NCBI RefSeq assembly: GCF_042242105.1
Contig: NC_092019.1
Span: 21,752,828 to 21,816,827, forward strand
DNA: 64,000 bases
Source of the DNA: Pempheris klunzingeri
Taxonomy: Eukaryota > Chordata > Actinopteri > Acropomatiformes > Pempheridae
Reading direction: 5' to 3'
The position numbers and the translations under genes are program-made. The notes beneath the pieces are model-generated. The model worked only from the letters and a program-made list of their open reading frames with translations, had not been told where the DNA came from and did no database searches. Positions 44,048 to 56,694 of the stretch are shown piece by piece (within the stretch, counting starts at the first letter, position 1; every line of letters begins with the position of its first letter).

Positions 44048-44514
44048 TTAAGTGCAACCAGAGAGCAGAGGCAGTTTTTGCAGTGGGGGCTTATGAATAA
44101 TCAACATGCAGTGCTGCTCCCTCCTGTTTGTTAAAGAGGACCAACCCACCTTCTCACAGAAGACGCAGTGGTTAGGGAGAAGTGTATCACCTGTGATGGA
44201 GTGAAGAGACTTTAAGGTGGAGGGAGAAGCAAGCACATGTACAATATCACCATAATCAGGCCCACACATGATTTCTTTAGACTAATCGAGGAGAAACATG
44301 ATTTGTTGACCTTCAGCTTGCTTGATGGGTGCTCCTGGATGGGTGAGTCTGGTATACAGCCAGAGTCCCAAATATGTATAACATCCCACAGGTTCAGTTT
44401 CTGAGCCCTGAAGGGTTCAGATGTGGGTAGTGACCTGGAGTTTAGCATGCATCTAGTTTTGCCAGAACTTTCAAACAAGTTTATGTTTGATGAATCATTC
44501 AAAGACGTAATCAA
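44048..44514 (-). pseudogene. Decayed LINE reverse-transcriptase fragment
   Basis: Two overlapping minus-strand frames (44212-44514 and 44048-44269) together resemble the C-terminal part of a non-LTR retrotransposon reverse transcriptase. Recognisable pieces in order are SSGKTRCML, KLKVNKSCFSS, DYGDIVHVLAS, LKSLHSITGD and NHCVFCEKVGWSSLTNRREQHCML. The frame changes between the two and neither end of the element is present. The clade (L2- or Rex-like) is a guess. Confidence 0.7.
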
Positions 44515-44646
44515 AAATAAAAATATAACTGCAGTCTAATTGGAATTTTCTTCAAATGTAGTCTTATTTCTGTAATCTGATTACATGTAAGCCAAGCCTT
44601 TGGATCATCACCTGCCTCGTTTAAAGCAGCTACAGTGTAAAGTAGC

Positions 44647-44663
44647 GGGGGGGGGGGGGGGGG
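44647..44663. repeat. Poly-G run upstream of the Ig-domain gene
   Basis: Seventeen consecutive G bases lie about 260 bases before the start codon of the downstream gene. Confidence 0.95.
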
Positions 44664-44771
44664 CTTCTGTGTGCAGGTAGGTGCAGGTAGCGGCCTCACG
44701 TGCACAGTGAGGGCTGTGAAGAAGCTCACGCGCCCTGCTGACAGCTCAGTCTGCTGTCCGACGCGCCAAGG

Positions 44772-44800
44772 ACGTCCGTCCGTCCGTCCGTCCGTCCGTC
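44772..44800. repeat. CCGT tetranucleotide microsatellite
   Basis: About seven CCGT units lie 120 bases upstream of the Ig-domain gene start, within its likely promoter or leader. Confidence 0.93.
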
Positions 44801-44919
44801 TGTGTTTTCAGCTGCTGGGAAAGTAAATGAACATTTCCAGGACTCGCCTCTCTGTCTGAAGCCTCTTTAAGGGAGGGAGCGGCTCTTTACTGTTTCCTGA
44901 GCTCCTCCGTCGTGCTGAA

Positions 44920-47900
44920 ATGACGGGGCTGGATGAATGTGGGAGATTACGCGCAGGTTTTCTCGCCATTTTTCTCAGCTTTGCTTCTCAAGGTAAGTTT
45001 AAAAGTGCACAGCAGGCTTCAAATTCCAAGTTTGTCTCTTCCCTTTGTTTGTGCTTCGATTACTTATAGGAAAAAAAAGCCAATCTGTTTAGGAAAATGC
45101 TCTTGGAGTTGTGTGCGTAATATTGTTAACTTTTTTGTGTTAAGGATTCTGTAGTCATTTCTTTTATTTGTGCTTATTTTAGTAGCTACAGATAAACACT
45201 ATAAATATATGATGTCCACCTGCCATCAGCATGTATAGGATAATGTGCTGTGTAACTAGCAGGTGAACATTTCCTCTTTAACCTAATGCCTTGGCTCCTT
45301 ACTCACAGGTGTCCACTGCCAGCTGCTGGTTTCTCCTGCTGGTCCCACCCAGGTGAACGCTGTAGCTGGCAGCAATGTGACTCTGGCTGTTTCCATCAGT
45401 GGGGCCCCTGACCCAGTGGTTACCTGGTTAATGAGAGATTTACCTGTGCTCACATGGACTCTTAACTCCAATGCTACCCCAGTCGTAGCCGAAGCCAACA
45501 GGAAGGTGCTGGGGATTGAGCCAAGTGGATCTCTTACTTTTGTAAATGTGTCACTCGGTTACACCGGCAACTACACAATTGAAATTATAAAGTCTGGACT
45601 CAGAAAAGCCTCAAGTAAATTCAGTCTGGAAGTATTTGGTGAGTAGCCTGAGATCTGACTTTGGAGATGTGCTGTTGCTGTGTGTGTGTGTGGGGGGGGT
45701 TGGATTTCATGGCTGCATCTTAATCTGAGCTTCCTGCTGGGTTGAAACCATTGCAGCGTCGCTTTAGTGCATTTGCAAGGAAAAGGAGTAAAATAGTCAT
45801 GATGACTAGAGTTTGTCATCCACGTGTTCCCCCTTTTCTCTCACAGAGAACATCCAGAATGTGGTTCTGAGTGCACGGCCTGATTTTGCCATAGAGGGAG
45901 CTGAGCGCTTCACCCTGCAGTACAGCATGCAGCAAGGAGTGGTCGAGCAACAGATGTGGTTCTTCGACGGCACGGAGATAAACAACAACTCTCACTACTT
46001 GGTGGAGACGAGGAGCCTCGTGATCCTCAGGCCAAACCGAAGCGACACAGGACAGTACGCGGTGCTACTGACAAACCCCTTCAGCAGCGTGACAACTGAC
46101 CTGAATGTCACCGTGCTGTGTAAGATTAATAACTATGGTTGATGTTCCTGTCATTCTAAACCTCTCTCTGTTTGTATCACCTCATTTTCTTGTATCTCTC
46201 CTCTCCGTTCTTTGTGGTCTGTTCATAGATGGACCAGATGAGCCCTCGCTGGAGGCGCGCCCAGCTGCGCCTTTCTATGTATCAGGAGACTCTCTGAGCC
46301 TCTCCTGCCAGGCTGAGGGGTTCCCACAGCCGACTGCTCGCTGGGTCTTTGGTGGTCAGACCCTTTCTGCTCACGAAGGAGTCCTAAACTTAACAAATGT
46401 ACAAAGCAGTCAAGGAGGTGTTTATACATGTGCAGTGCTCAATGAGCAGACCAAAGAAGAGCAGCAAAAGAGCATGATTTTAAAGGTTTATGGTATGTGA
46501 AAGGCACGAGTTTCATCGTTTCAGTGTGTGTATATATGTGGTAGGATTCGGCATTTTGCAAGTCTCTTTCACAGTAATTTCTCTTAAGGTATCCTCAATA
46601 TGGCTTAAAGAATATTAAGATTTGGTTACACCAGGAAAGACAAGATTTTTCTCTCACATAATTGACAAAAATCTTTAAAATCTTGCAGAATTGAGACGGA
46701 AACACACCTGCACACCAAATAGCTCCAATAAAACAGAATTTAATTTGTCATGGTGTTTGGAGCACCGGGCTGTTCCTCAGACCTCTGATGCAGAGAGTAG
46801 CAAGCTTAAATACCCACAGTCACAATCACAGTACAGAATATATAATCTTTATTATCAGATTATGTGGCGATGATGTCTAAGTCTGCTTCAGAAATCTGAG
46901 GAAGGGCCCTGTGCTGGAAATGTTTTTTGGTTTTTTTTGATCCAGCTGTCCTACTGGACACCGGGATGTAGGTGTCTTGTATATCTAGCCCTTGAAAAGT
47001 TGAGACTTTTGTCTGAATATTTTTGAATATGGACCCAAAGATGAATGACATACTCCTTGGTTCACTTTAATAATAGTCTATATTCAATTCCCTCTTTGTG
47101 CAGAGGTGCCCCCAGGCGACCCGATGTGCTCTGTGCAGGCGGTGAATAACATGTACCTGCAGTACTACTGTCAGTGGTCGGGGGGAACCCCAGAGGCCGA
47201 GCTTTCTTTCCCAGCACTAAGCAACACCAGCAGTGGAGCAGGGAACTTCAGCCTGCCTGTCATCGCCTCTGATTACATGGACAGGAAAACTGTCACATGC
47301 ATGGCAGACCACCCAATCGAACAGAATAAGTGCAATGTTACTGCAAGTAAGTGTTTTCATGTATAAGTATTAGTATCAGTTCAAGGGATATGTAAATGCT
47401 CAACGGGCTGTCATTCAACTCCCACATACTATGCATTAGTGACTTCAGCAGCCAAACCTAAACAAGAACCTTTTCCTCCACAGGTAGTCCAGTGAAGTTC
47501 CTGCCAGCTGTGAGAACCACAGTTGACTTTGGGGGCAAAATAGTGGTCACTATCCACTGTGTCAGTGAGGCCTCGCCACAGGCTGTGGTGTCATGGTTCA
47601 AAGGCGGTGAGGCCGTCACCAGCGGGACAACATACCAGATCAGCAGTGACACCACACAGCTCAAGATTCGTCATCACAATGTCAGCAACTTTCTCCTTCA
47701 AAACTACGCCTGCATCTGCCGCAACCCACTGGGCAGCCAGAGGAGGGAAATCCAGCTAAGAGGTAGAGAAGTGCCGCTCTCGGCTTTCTCAAGTACTTGT
47801 ACTTGAGTTTATTCATTTGATGCAACTTCTTCTCTACTACACATACAGAACTAATGTACTTCATCCACTGCATACTGCAGTACAATTACTTTGCACATGA

Positions 47901-50015
47901 AGTTTTTTAATGTGTAAGCTTATTTAAGGAGATACATTTTTATACAGTAGTTTAAACTGTTCAACATTATATAAACTGACATTTAGCCCCACATGAACCG
48001 GCTAATGTACACAACAACATTTAACATAATAAACTACTTAGTAATGTGTAATAAGTTATTCATATACCCTTGTTTCATCTTAATTGTGAGGTTTCCTTAC
48101 TCTCTTTGTGTTATGTGTTTAGTAATCTCAACCAACAAAATGTCTCATTTGGCTTTAAGAAGTTGAGGTGGGCATCTTTTATTATTTTGTGACATTTTGA
48201 AGACGAGATTCAATTAGTGAGAAAATAATCAGCTGACGAACAGACAATAAAATAAGTGTTCAGTGCAGCTCTGCTTTAGAGTGAGTGCTTTCAATATTTT
48301 CTTCATAACTTACTATTACTTCCATGCTCAATATGAAATGTTGAAACACCTTTATTGTAACATATGTTGATAGAAGATGTGGTTACTTCTTCCACTATGC
48401 TCTACTAGCATTACCAGTAATAGAGAACAATGGGTCTTCAGAGAAAGTTAAGTAATACCTGAGCTTGCTCTTTCCCTTTTAAACAAAGCTCTCCAGTCTT
48501 GGTATACACCCGCCCCCCCCTCTCCTGGCCTCTGCTGATCTCCCCCTCGCTCACAATCCTTCCCTTTCCAGGACCGTCGATCTCAGATTCCAGTTTGTTC
48601 CCTAATCAAGATGGAACCATCGTCACATTGACCTGGGAGGTCCCTCCTACCTCTGTTGTTACAGGTAAAACTGTAATTAACTCTAGGAAGGCAGCTCTGG
48701 GAAGCTCCAGGCTGATTTACCAACCCGGCCGTCTTGTTTTGAATTTGTACATCTCGGCAGGACTCTGCTGATGCGGTGTTGAAACCAGAAACTCAACAGA
48801 GAAGATGGGGGTGTAAATATTGTCTTATGTGTGACCCATCTAGCTGAGCAGTGCTGTGTTTTGGGAAAAAATAGTTAAGGGCAGAAGTTCTGTGAAAAGT
48901 AAATGTCAGTTTCCTTCACTGTCAGGTTGTATGTGCATGATGTACAAACAGGACATAACAGAATTGCGTCTGCTTTTGCAAAGGGTTTGACATCCAAATA
49001 AAAGGACCGGTCCTCCTGAGCAAAAATCGCAATGGCACCCAAATTAGAGGCAGCTCAAACCAATTTCACACCATCCAGCAGAAACCGGGCTCTGCCAGGA
49101 GTACGGACATCTTTGTCCTCGATCCCAACTTGACGTACAGGTTTCGAGTCATCCCCAAAGCTCTGATGGCTGACGGGGACCCATCTGAGGTCCACAGAAT
49201 TGGTCCAGGTATGACAAATTATTGATGTGTGTTAAAGCATTGCATTCCTCATCACAGGGCCAGCGATGGTGCTGCAATAGTAAAGTCACTGATTGCTGTG
49301 TGTCCTGGTGATACTAGGCGATGGGCTCAGTGGCTCTGCCGTAGCTGGCATTGCAGCAGGAATCCCCTGCAGCCTTCTGCTCCTGCTCCTGCTGGGCGGC
49401 CTCATCTATCTCTGTGTCTACTGCAGCAAGAGCAAAAGTAGGTGAAGTTTGCTTGTTGAAACAAAAAAATCTGCATGAGCCCTTAAATATGATCACATAT
49501 TCTGTGATAAATGTTTTTTTTGTAGGTCGGCAGACGAGATATCCAGGGCCCCGAGCAGTTGAGAAGGTTAGAATCACTTCACTGGCCAACATGATAAATA
49601 TAACAGGGTTTGATCTGGGAAGCTTTACCGTCAACATATTAGTTGATAGTTGTACCATACTCTCCATATCGCATCAGATACAGTATGTATTCATTCATGC
49701 TGTACCATTAATTCTGCGTCTGTTATTTTGGTTTGATGTTTGATGAGTTTCTCTCTTGTCACTCACAGACAATAACAACCCTAACAGATTCAACTCCTCA
49801 CAACCTGCTGACAGGAGGGTTCAAGTTTCCCCCTGATTACAACAGATTACAGCAGGTAGTCTCTCTAATGAGACAGGCATAAGTGGAGGATTGCTCCTTT
49901 TGAGGCTTGACGGTTAATGAACTGGCTCTTTTTCTTTCAGGCTCCCTCTGAAAGATCAGTGGCTCTCCCCACCTTTGTCCCACCACCGCCTGTCAGAGTT
50001 GCCACGACCGTCTAA
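44920..50015 (+). CDS. vsig10l: Ig/fibronectin III single-pass membrane protein, VSIG10-like
   Basis: Predicted cell-surface adhesion-type receptor. Twelve exons join with consistent phase: 44920-44992, 45309-45638, 45847-46119, 46229-46492, 47104-47346, 47484-47762, 48572-48664, 48984-49208, 49318-49437, 49526-49566, 49769-49855 and 49941-50015, giving 700 aa. A signal peptide occupies about residues 1-29. Five Ig-like domains, one per exon, lie at about 30-134, 135-225, 226-313, 314-394 and 395-487; domain 3 shows SLSCQAEGFPQP and GVYTCAVL. An FN3-like domain (488-593) is split over two exons. A transmembrane helix lies at about 600-629 (AAGIPCSLLLLLLLGGLIY), followed by a 70-residue tail that is proline-rich at its end (FVPPPPVRV). 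Many N-glycosylation sites are present. The symbol rests on domain order and on lying next to etfb, as human VSIG10L does; a related VSIG10-family or CEACAM-like member is possible. Confidence 0.75.
47790..48060 (+). repeat. Decayed copy of the teleost repeat also seen near 36200
   Basis: The sequence from AAGTACTTGTACTTGAGT through CTTCATCCACTGCATACTGC to ATTACTTTGCACATGAAG follows the order of the same fish repeat as 36188-36282, in the opposite orientation. It lies in an intron of the Ig-domain gene. The boundaries are approximate. Confidence 0.5.
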
Positions 50016-50208
50016 ACTCCTTTTTTTTTGTGTATATTAAGTTTGTATAGCATGCGATATTTTTTTTTCCTTATTCTAATATATGTGATTGTTCTATATT
50101 TGTATTAGCATTTTAACTAAATAAGGGTCTTCCATGTAGAAATAGACAATTGTATCACTTTCCTGTATTATCTGTAATGTAAAAGATTTTGTAACTGTAT
50201 TTATTTAT

Positions 50209-50214
50209 AATAAA
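50209..50214 (+). terminator. vsig10l: Probable poly(A) signal of the Ig-domain gene
   Basis: AATAAA lies 194 bases after the stop codon. A second AATAAA at 50327-50332 could serve as an alternative signal. Confidence 0.6.
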
Positions 50215-50731
50215 TCAAAATTGTTTCATCTCAGAGGTGTCCATAATTGCTGTATATTTATGTCTTTAGGTTGTAGTAAATCCCACCATGCATTCATACC
50301 ATGCTTTTTTTAAGCATGTACATTCTAATAAAGATATTCAAGTCGTATTTTATCTGATAGACAACACCTTACATACTGTACTTTCCATATGTTAACAGTT
50401 AAAGACACCGACAGGAGTGGAAATTCATGTTCTTGTCAGTCAACAATGAGCATGACTTGGCATGTTTTGTTTCCTTGTGTTGAGTTGTGTATTGTTAAAG
50501 TAATCTTATGAATATTCTTTTATTCAGTCCCTGACAGTGTAGGACTGCAAAGAGAGCTATCATGTTGTGCAGGAAATATTGAATCAACAAAAGACATTAA
50601 AAACTTCCAGGGTAATCGTGTTTTTTTTTTATGCTATAGTATTTAATCACAAACACAACTGAATGGGAAGAATATGGAAAACGTTTCAAGAATCTCGAGC
50701 ATAGAGTAGAGTTACTACTGGCATTCAATTA

Positions 50732-50963
50732 CACTGTTGCCCGTAAAGTTGGAATAAAATGTTTTTTACCTCTTCTCATGAAATGATTGTGACAATGTGA
50801 GTTATTCTTGATAAATAAAGTGTATATCCTCTCAACTTTATTGATCAAACTCTTCCAAACATATCACAGTGAAACTTAAACCACAATTAACCTTTGCAAA
50901 CTGTGTATTCAGGCTTTAACAAAATTGAGGGTAACAATTATTCCAACTTTATGGGCAACAGTG
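50732..50963. mobile_element. Tc1/mariner-like MITE
   Basis: This 232 bp element has inverted ends: CACTGTTGCCCGTAAAGTTG at the left, and the reverse complement of CAACTTTATGGGCAACAGTG at the right. They differ at one base within that 20. TA flanks both sides (50730-50731 and 50964-50965). There is no coding capacity, so it is a short non-autonomous element. Confidence 0.88.
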
Positions 50964-51673
50964 TAGTTCTTATATTTTTCTCTTGTTTATTTTTCCCTCA
51001 TGGAACAGATAATGACCATGGACTTTCCCAGAGGACCTGACTTCCTTGTCGCTTAAGGTTTTCTCTCCTCTCCTGGCAAAATAATTTCATGACATTGTTT
51101 ACTATATTGAAGCTTCGCTGTGTTCAGCATTCTTCGAGACAGTGATCTGCTGCCGTATGTGGGCTCAGTCCTGGCCGCGTGCGGGTGGATAACTAGATGA
51201 ACCATTTGCAAGGACGTCAAATTTGGTTTTCTTTTTTCCTCCAGGGACATATGCTGTTTTGCTCGTCATGATCCTCACTCGTACCGTGTGTCTCACCATT
51301 TTTCCTCCTTCATTCTCTTTCATTTGCTTGCACTTTGATCAGCTTCCTTTCTGGTTTCAGTGATGTGGTGGTGACTTACAAGTGGAGAGTTTCTTGCTGC
51401 AGAGCCAGGTATCTGCCTTGACAGATTACCACCCTTTATTCTTTAACCCACCCACATGCGCACAGCAGTCTTGACATGACTTGGGGTCTGTACTCCTATT
51501 TATCTGCAGCAGCACACAAACACAGTCCAGAGCTGCAAAGTATAACAATCAAAGGGCATACAAGGAAATTCTCTCTTTTTAAGTAAGCGCTTGATATCCT
51601 GTGAAATCCCTCTGGAAGCTCTTCAATCTCACATACATACCTTATAATGATCCATCACTTTTATAGAGGAACA

Positions 51674-51718
51674 CTAACTAAACCAGTTAGCCTGACGAAG
51701 CCTGACTGGTTTAGTTAG
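51674..51718. repeat. 17 bp inverted repeat with 11-base loop
   Basis: The left arm 51674-51690 pairs with the right arm 51702-51718 at 16 of 17 positions (CTAACTAAACCAGT shared). No surrounding element was recognised. Confidence 0.7.
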
Positions 51719-53214
51719 AGGGCGCTGTCAGATTCACCTAAGGGATCCTTCGGCGTCCTCCTCTGTCTCCTCCTCTCTCTCATTTAGGAGCCACAGACTT
51801 GAAGTAGTAGTAAACAACACAGTGGAGTTAGATGATCAGTTGTCTATGCAGAGGATCATGTTATGGTGCTGGGTTTTAAGATTACAGTAGGGCAAACACT
51901 GAGGGGAACAGTGTGCCACCCAGGAAACAGTGGTTAGTGTGAGCTGTAGGTCGACGTTACACTACATGTGTTACTCTGATGCAGACAGTCTCCTTTTGCT
52001 GTCAAGAACCACACATGCAGATTAGAGTCAGGTGTTTCCATCGTGCTTTTATTTTTGTATTTGCACAGCAGATGGTGCTATTATACCGTGCTACAGACAT
52101 CGTATCACTTCAAGGTTCTGAACAGCCGCTTAGTTACGCAGCCACTCTTTTGTCTGCCTGCATCTCTTTTTCCTGTTGTATTTCTTTTTAATTTGATCGA
52201 TTGTTACACATACTAGTATTAGTTTAACTAGAAGAAAATAAACAAAGATTATCTAGAGCGTAAGTACATCTTGATGGCTACATCATCCGAAAAGGCTCAA
52301 TCCCTGATCCAAATGCAGGGTGTCGCTGTAAAAAAGAATAAAAATACAAGCTTTGAAGAGCCTGCTATAACTGACTAGTTATGATAAGGGAATCTAATAG
52401 GAATTAACCCCATGGACAACTAAATGTTAAAAAGTTATGAATGTTTTCTGATGCTGTTTGTCTTTTTTTTTTTCAAAATAAATAAAAATGCAGATTTCCG
52501 TCTTTGGCTGCTAGTGTTAGTGCAACCTGCACTTTGAGGAAGTGCACTGAAGAAAAGTGTGACACTGCACAGCCATGCTGACCCTTTACCACAGTTACAC
52601 TTGTATTAGATCCTGCTGTTACATCATTGGTTCTCCAAGTCATCTTTTTTTCATTTTTATTTCAGATCCCCAGATTTCTGTCATCTCTGCACCTCTCTGG
52701 ATGAGACAGCGGTTCAGTTTGGTGCAAACAAGTTCTTAGCATGTGCCGAAGATGGTAAACGACCAACCGGCTACTTCCTGCAAAACAGCATAAAGGGCGG
52801 ACCTCTCGCATCTCTTTCCCAGAGTGATCAAATCATCATATTCACCATCCAAGAACTGCACGAGTCAACGCCCAGGGCAGGGCCAGCAGTGCGAGGTGTC
52901 AGCCCTCCCTAGATGAGGTTATAAGATTTTATGTAATGTTCATTGCTTGTTTCCACATTCAAGTACAAATGCAAACGACTGTAATTCATGTGACAATTCA
53001 GCATGCATCAGTGGTCTAACTAAGACCATTTTGCCTGAGTGCAGCTCTTCCTATCATATTGGTCACATGGGTTCAGTTAGATGGACGAACCTGAGTCCAC
53101 CTCAGCTTCAGCAGCCTCCCCCAGAGAAAACATGACAGGTTTGACTTGAAACACATCCATTATCTGTTTGGACAACAGCAACCATGACCGGCATGAAGTG
53201 CACCTGTAAATTGT

Positions 53215-53655
53215 AAAGACTGCAGAGGGTGGTAAACACGGCGCAGAAGATCATCGGCTGCCCTCCCTGACTGACATTCATAACTCCCGCTGTCTCAGCA
53301 GGGCCAGGAACATTGTTAAGGACACCACTCACCCCGGCTCCCACCTCTTCGACCTGTTGCCCTCTGGCAGGCGCTACGGGTCCATTCGTTCAAAAACGAA
53401 TAGACTCAGAGACAGTTTCTTCCCCAAAGCTGTCACCTTTTTGAACTCTGATCTGCACTGACGTTTCTGCACTGATGTCACCTCATTATTGCTTTACTGC
53501 ATTCCAGCACTGATGCCACTTGTTTAATCATTTATTAGTGTTTTTTATGCTGTGTTATACTTTTTTTGTGCACTTTAAGGAGCTGCCCTTTTTTAATCTC
53601 ATTGTACCCAGTACAATGACAATGAATGCTTTCTATTCTATTCTATTCTATTCTA
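53215..53655 (+). mobile_element. 5'-truncated LINE 3' end with TTCTA tail
   Basis: Sequence from about 53219 encodes the end of a non-LTR retrotransposon reverse-transcriptase protein. The pieces are LQRVVNTAQKIIGC, then after a frameshift LPSLTDIHNSRC, HPGSHLFDLLPSGRRY and SFFPKAVTFLNS. A 3' untranslated part follows and ends in five TTCTA units (53631-53655), a typical LINE tail. The upstream part is missing. Confidence 0.8.
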
Positions 53656-55139
53656 AATACATTGTCAGTCCTTTGTAAATGGTACTGACTGGCTAATACA
53701 TCCATGAGGAGCAATGCATTATGGTCCTAAATCTTAGTCAGTTATGAATGCTCAACACTGAGTGATGCTTTTCCACCAAAGCCATGACTATCCTGTCGTT
53801 CACAAGGCGCTGCACTGAAATAAAGACACTTGAACCATCCAACAAATCAGTTAACTCGTAACCAACTCACACCATGCTAAATGAGGCCGCCATCTTCAGT
53901 TTTCGCATTTCCTTCTTGATTGCTGATAGAGGTCATTAAGTAACAAATGGCCTTTAAATGGAAATTTGAAATTCACGATTTCAGCACCACAGTCTTAGAT
54001 GTCCAGTGGTGGCCCATGACGTCATCTGAACACCACTGCACACCTTTTAAGGTCACTTCTAAATTAAGCTGGAAGACCATGGGTGAGAAACGTGTATCAA
54101 TCTCAGTATGACTTGGTAATAAGTCTGGTTGCTGTAGCTGAGAAGAAAACACAGAGTTGACTGCATATGAGCTCAGCTGTGGTGTTTATTTCTTGGAAAC
54201 ACTGCGGTGAATTTCATGTTGACTACACAAATGAGGAAATTATGCTTAGTCATTTGTTACACAAAATACTTAGTATATTGAAATTGGCTTTTTCCCGTGT
54301 CCATAAAAGAGATAAGGCCTTTACCCTCTTTTTTTTTAGTAGATAAACTAATTATGCAATTAATTGTGGTGTCCCAGAGGGCAGAGTTCATCTGAGATGT
54401 AATTATCTGTGCACACATCATTTGATTTTTTTTCTGAAAGAACACATCCATTGTAGCTGCTTTGACTGTTTTCACAAAGTGTGACAACCATGTGGATAAT
54501 GTTGATAACTTGCAGTGTTAATAGTAGCATATAAACATTTTCATTTCATGTTTACTATGCAGTGTTGGCTAGCCTTTTACTGTCAGCACATTGTTACCGT
54601 AACGTCATTCCATATTCAGGGTGAACATGTATAGCCCACTCTGCATGTAGTGTGTAATTTTATCAAGCTGCTTTTTGGTCATGTGTCTGTTCTAAGCGTG
54701 TATGAGTCCCCATGACCACACCCCAGCCACACTGAAAGAAAGTGTGCGCTTCAGCATGTTCCATTGACCACAGCAGTACTGCAAGCCTTTGCACATCCAC
54801 AGTTCCAGAATGCCTGATAGAACAACAGACAAGGTCTGTAGTGCAGCGGCCTCATACCCCAGACCCTCCCCCTTATCCCGCAACACCATCACCCCTCCCT
54901 TCTCCCCTGACCCCCAAAATACTCCCATGTAGTTCAGTGTGAAAGAGTCACGTGGCTTTTGGCCCACCAGCTCAAGTGCATTTGTTCTGTGTTGATTGTT
55001 TTAAAGGATTTTGCCTCCATCAACAGAAAAGTGGAGGGGATAACTTTTTGGAATTCAGCCTAGGGCTTCCTCTTTGACGTTTCGCTCACTCCTGGCTTGC
55101 ACTCTCTCTCACTCTTTCCCTGAGGAAAGGCTGACACTT

Positions 55140-55169
55140 AAGAGGGTTGATTTATCCTGAGGAATTCAG
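55140..55169 (+). other. lim2: Possible 5' untranslated exon end of lim2
   Basis: A donor (GGAATTCAG|GTAAGATG) ends a candidate leader exon at 55169. A matching acceptor (TTTTGCACAG) ends at 56657, 37 bases before the lim2 start codon. The exon's left edge is unknown and the link is inferred from splice sites only. Confidence 0.3.
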
Positions 55170-56694
55170 GTAAGATGATGTCGGATCTTTTGTTAATGTG
55201 CGATGCCACTTAGATGGTAAGAATTGACAGTAAAAATAATAAAGCAGAACGCATATTATGCGTGCCAGTGAGCGTGTGTCTCACAGGCAGGCAGAGAGGG
55301 CCTTCGCCATGTGATACTGACATGCCCTCAGAAGTTTAGCTTCCTATTTTGTATAAATGTACGTTAGATGTTTCTTCTTGTTTTATATCTTTAGAATTTC
55401 ATAGATTTTGATGTTTTTACTCAATACATGACTAGGAACGCATCGGCTACTGTTCACCAAAGAATCTAGATGTTGTATTCTGTCTCCACAGGAAAACTGA
55501 CCTGAGTTGACTTGAGTTTGACGTTGTTTAAAAAAGCTAATTTCGAAGTCTTGTTGTCATCCTTTTAAAATCCATAATAATGGCTAATTGCAGTTTGTGC
55601 AGCACATAGGGGAACAAGCTGTTAATGTAAGGTGATCTTCGAGGTGTTGGACTAATTCCCCAGAACGTGATCCTATTTGATTTTGTCATTGTCATTTTAA
55701 AACCCTGATCACCATATCATTCAAGGTTTCATTCGTGTCAGCCATCACTTGCTTTCCCAGCATTGTGAGTTAACTGTCGTGTTCAAAGGCTATTTCCTGA
55801 TTTAGGTCTCATGCGGTTGAGCTAGAAAATGTGTGCATTTGTGGCTTGTTTAATTGCAGCAGCGAGTATAAAAAAAACATGTTCAAACAGTGAGAGAGAG
55901 AGAGAGGAGAGAGATAACACGTGTTGCTATGAGCTGATTTCTTTGTGGTTGGTATGATTACTCTGTCAGGCCAGCAGCTCTCATGACTACTTACGTGCTT
56001 TGTGGTAAACAGCTAACTGCGTAGTCAAGACTAACTGATATGCATGCAGACAGAATAGTTCTGACATCGTTTTGTATCTTCAGGCAGCATCTCCCTCGAA
56101 CGACGAGCTGCAAATGTTGCTGCGAGCAGAATAATGTAGGCCCAATATTCTTAGGACAAAGATAATTGAATCAACAACACAATTCTCTCTTTTATAAGCG
56201 ACAAGAAGGGGTCACCTCTATGTTTGAGGAGATGTAGGGTTCAAAATTCAGCACTGTTCCCAGAGACAGATAGAGAGAGAAAATGGTCTGTGTCTGGAAG
56301 AATGTTGGTTTAAGTCCTGCTGGGTAAATCTAAACAGGAAATGTAAATAAATTCCTTCCCTTCCTCAGATACATAAATCAAGGTGCCTTAACTGTAGCTC
56401 AAAGATAAGCCCCCCTTTTCACCTTTGCTGATGCTGGCCGACATCACAGCAGACTGACTGCATTTTGCAGCTCCTAGATGTTTACAGTCTTTTTCTGCCT
56501 CTTCATGAATCCTTCAGGCCATTCCTGTCTCCTCAACCAATTCACTACTGATTAAACATTCAAACTAAAGCTACAAACGCTGTTATAAAAAAAATGACTT
56601 GCACTCCTCCTCGTTCACTTGCACCACTGACCACCATTTTCCTTTCTTTTTGCACAGTGCATAAGCCTTAACCACTGTCATAGTGTCACTCATG

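Larger units (their letters stand above)
43530..44919. other. Spacer between etfb and the Ig-domain gene
   Basis: Contents are a decayed LINE fragment (44048-44514, minus), a 17-base G run (44647-44663) and a CCGT tetranucleotide array (44772-44800). The last ~150 bases are GC-rich and probably hold the promoter and leader of the downstream Ig-domain gene. No other gene is seen. Confidence 0.55.
50333..56694. other. Spacer between the Ig-domain gene and lim2
   Basis: Apart from the MITE (50732-50963), a hairpin (51674-51718), a LINE 3' fragment (53215-53655) and a possible lim2 leader exon near 55140-55169, no gene is supported. The open frames here are short and lack splice partners. GA-rich sequence is present near 55890-55915. 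Confidence 0.5.

Noticed and set aside
52676-52912. A possible exon beginning after an acceptor-like site between the Ig-domain gene and lim2
   Set aside because: No family match, no matching donor and stops in the plausible frames; not enough to call.
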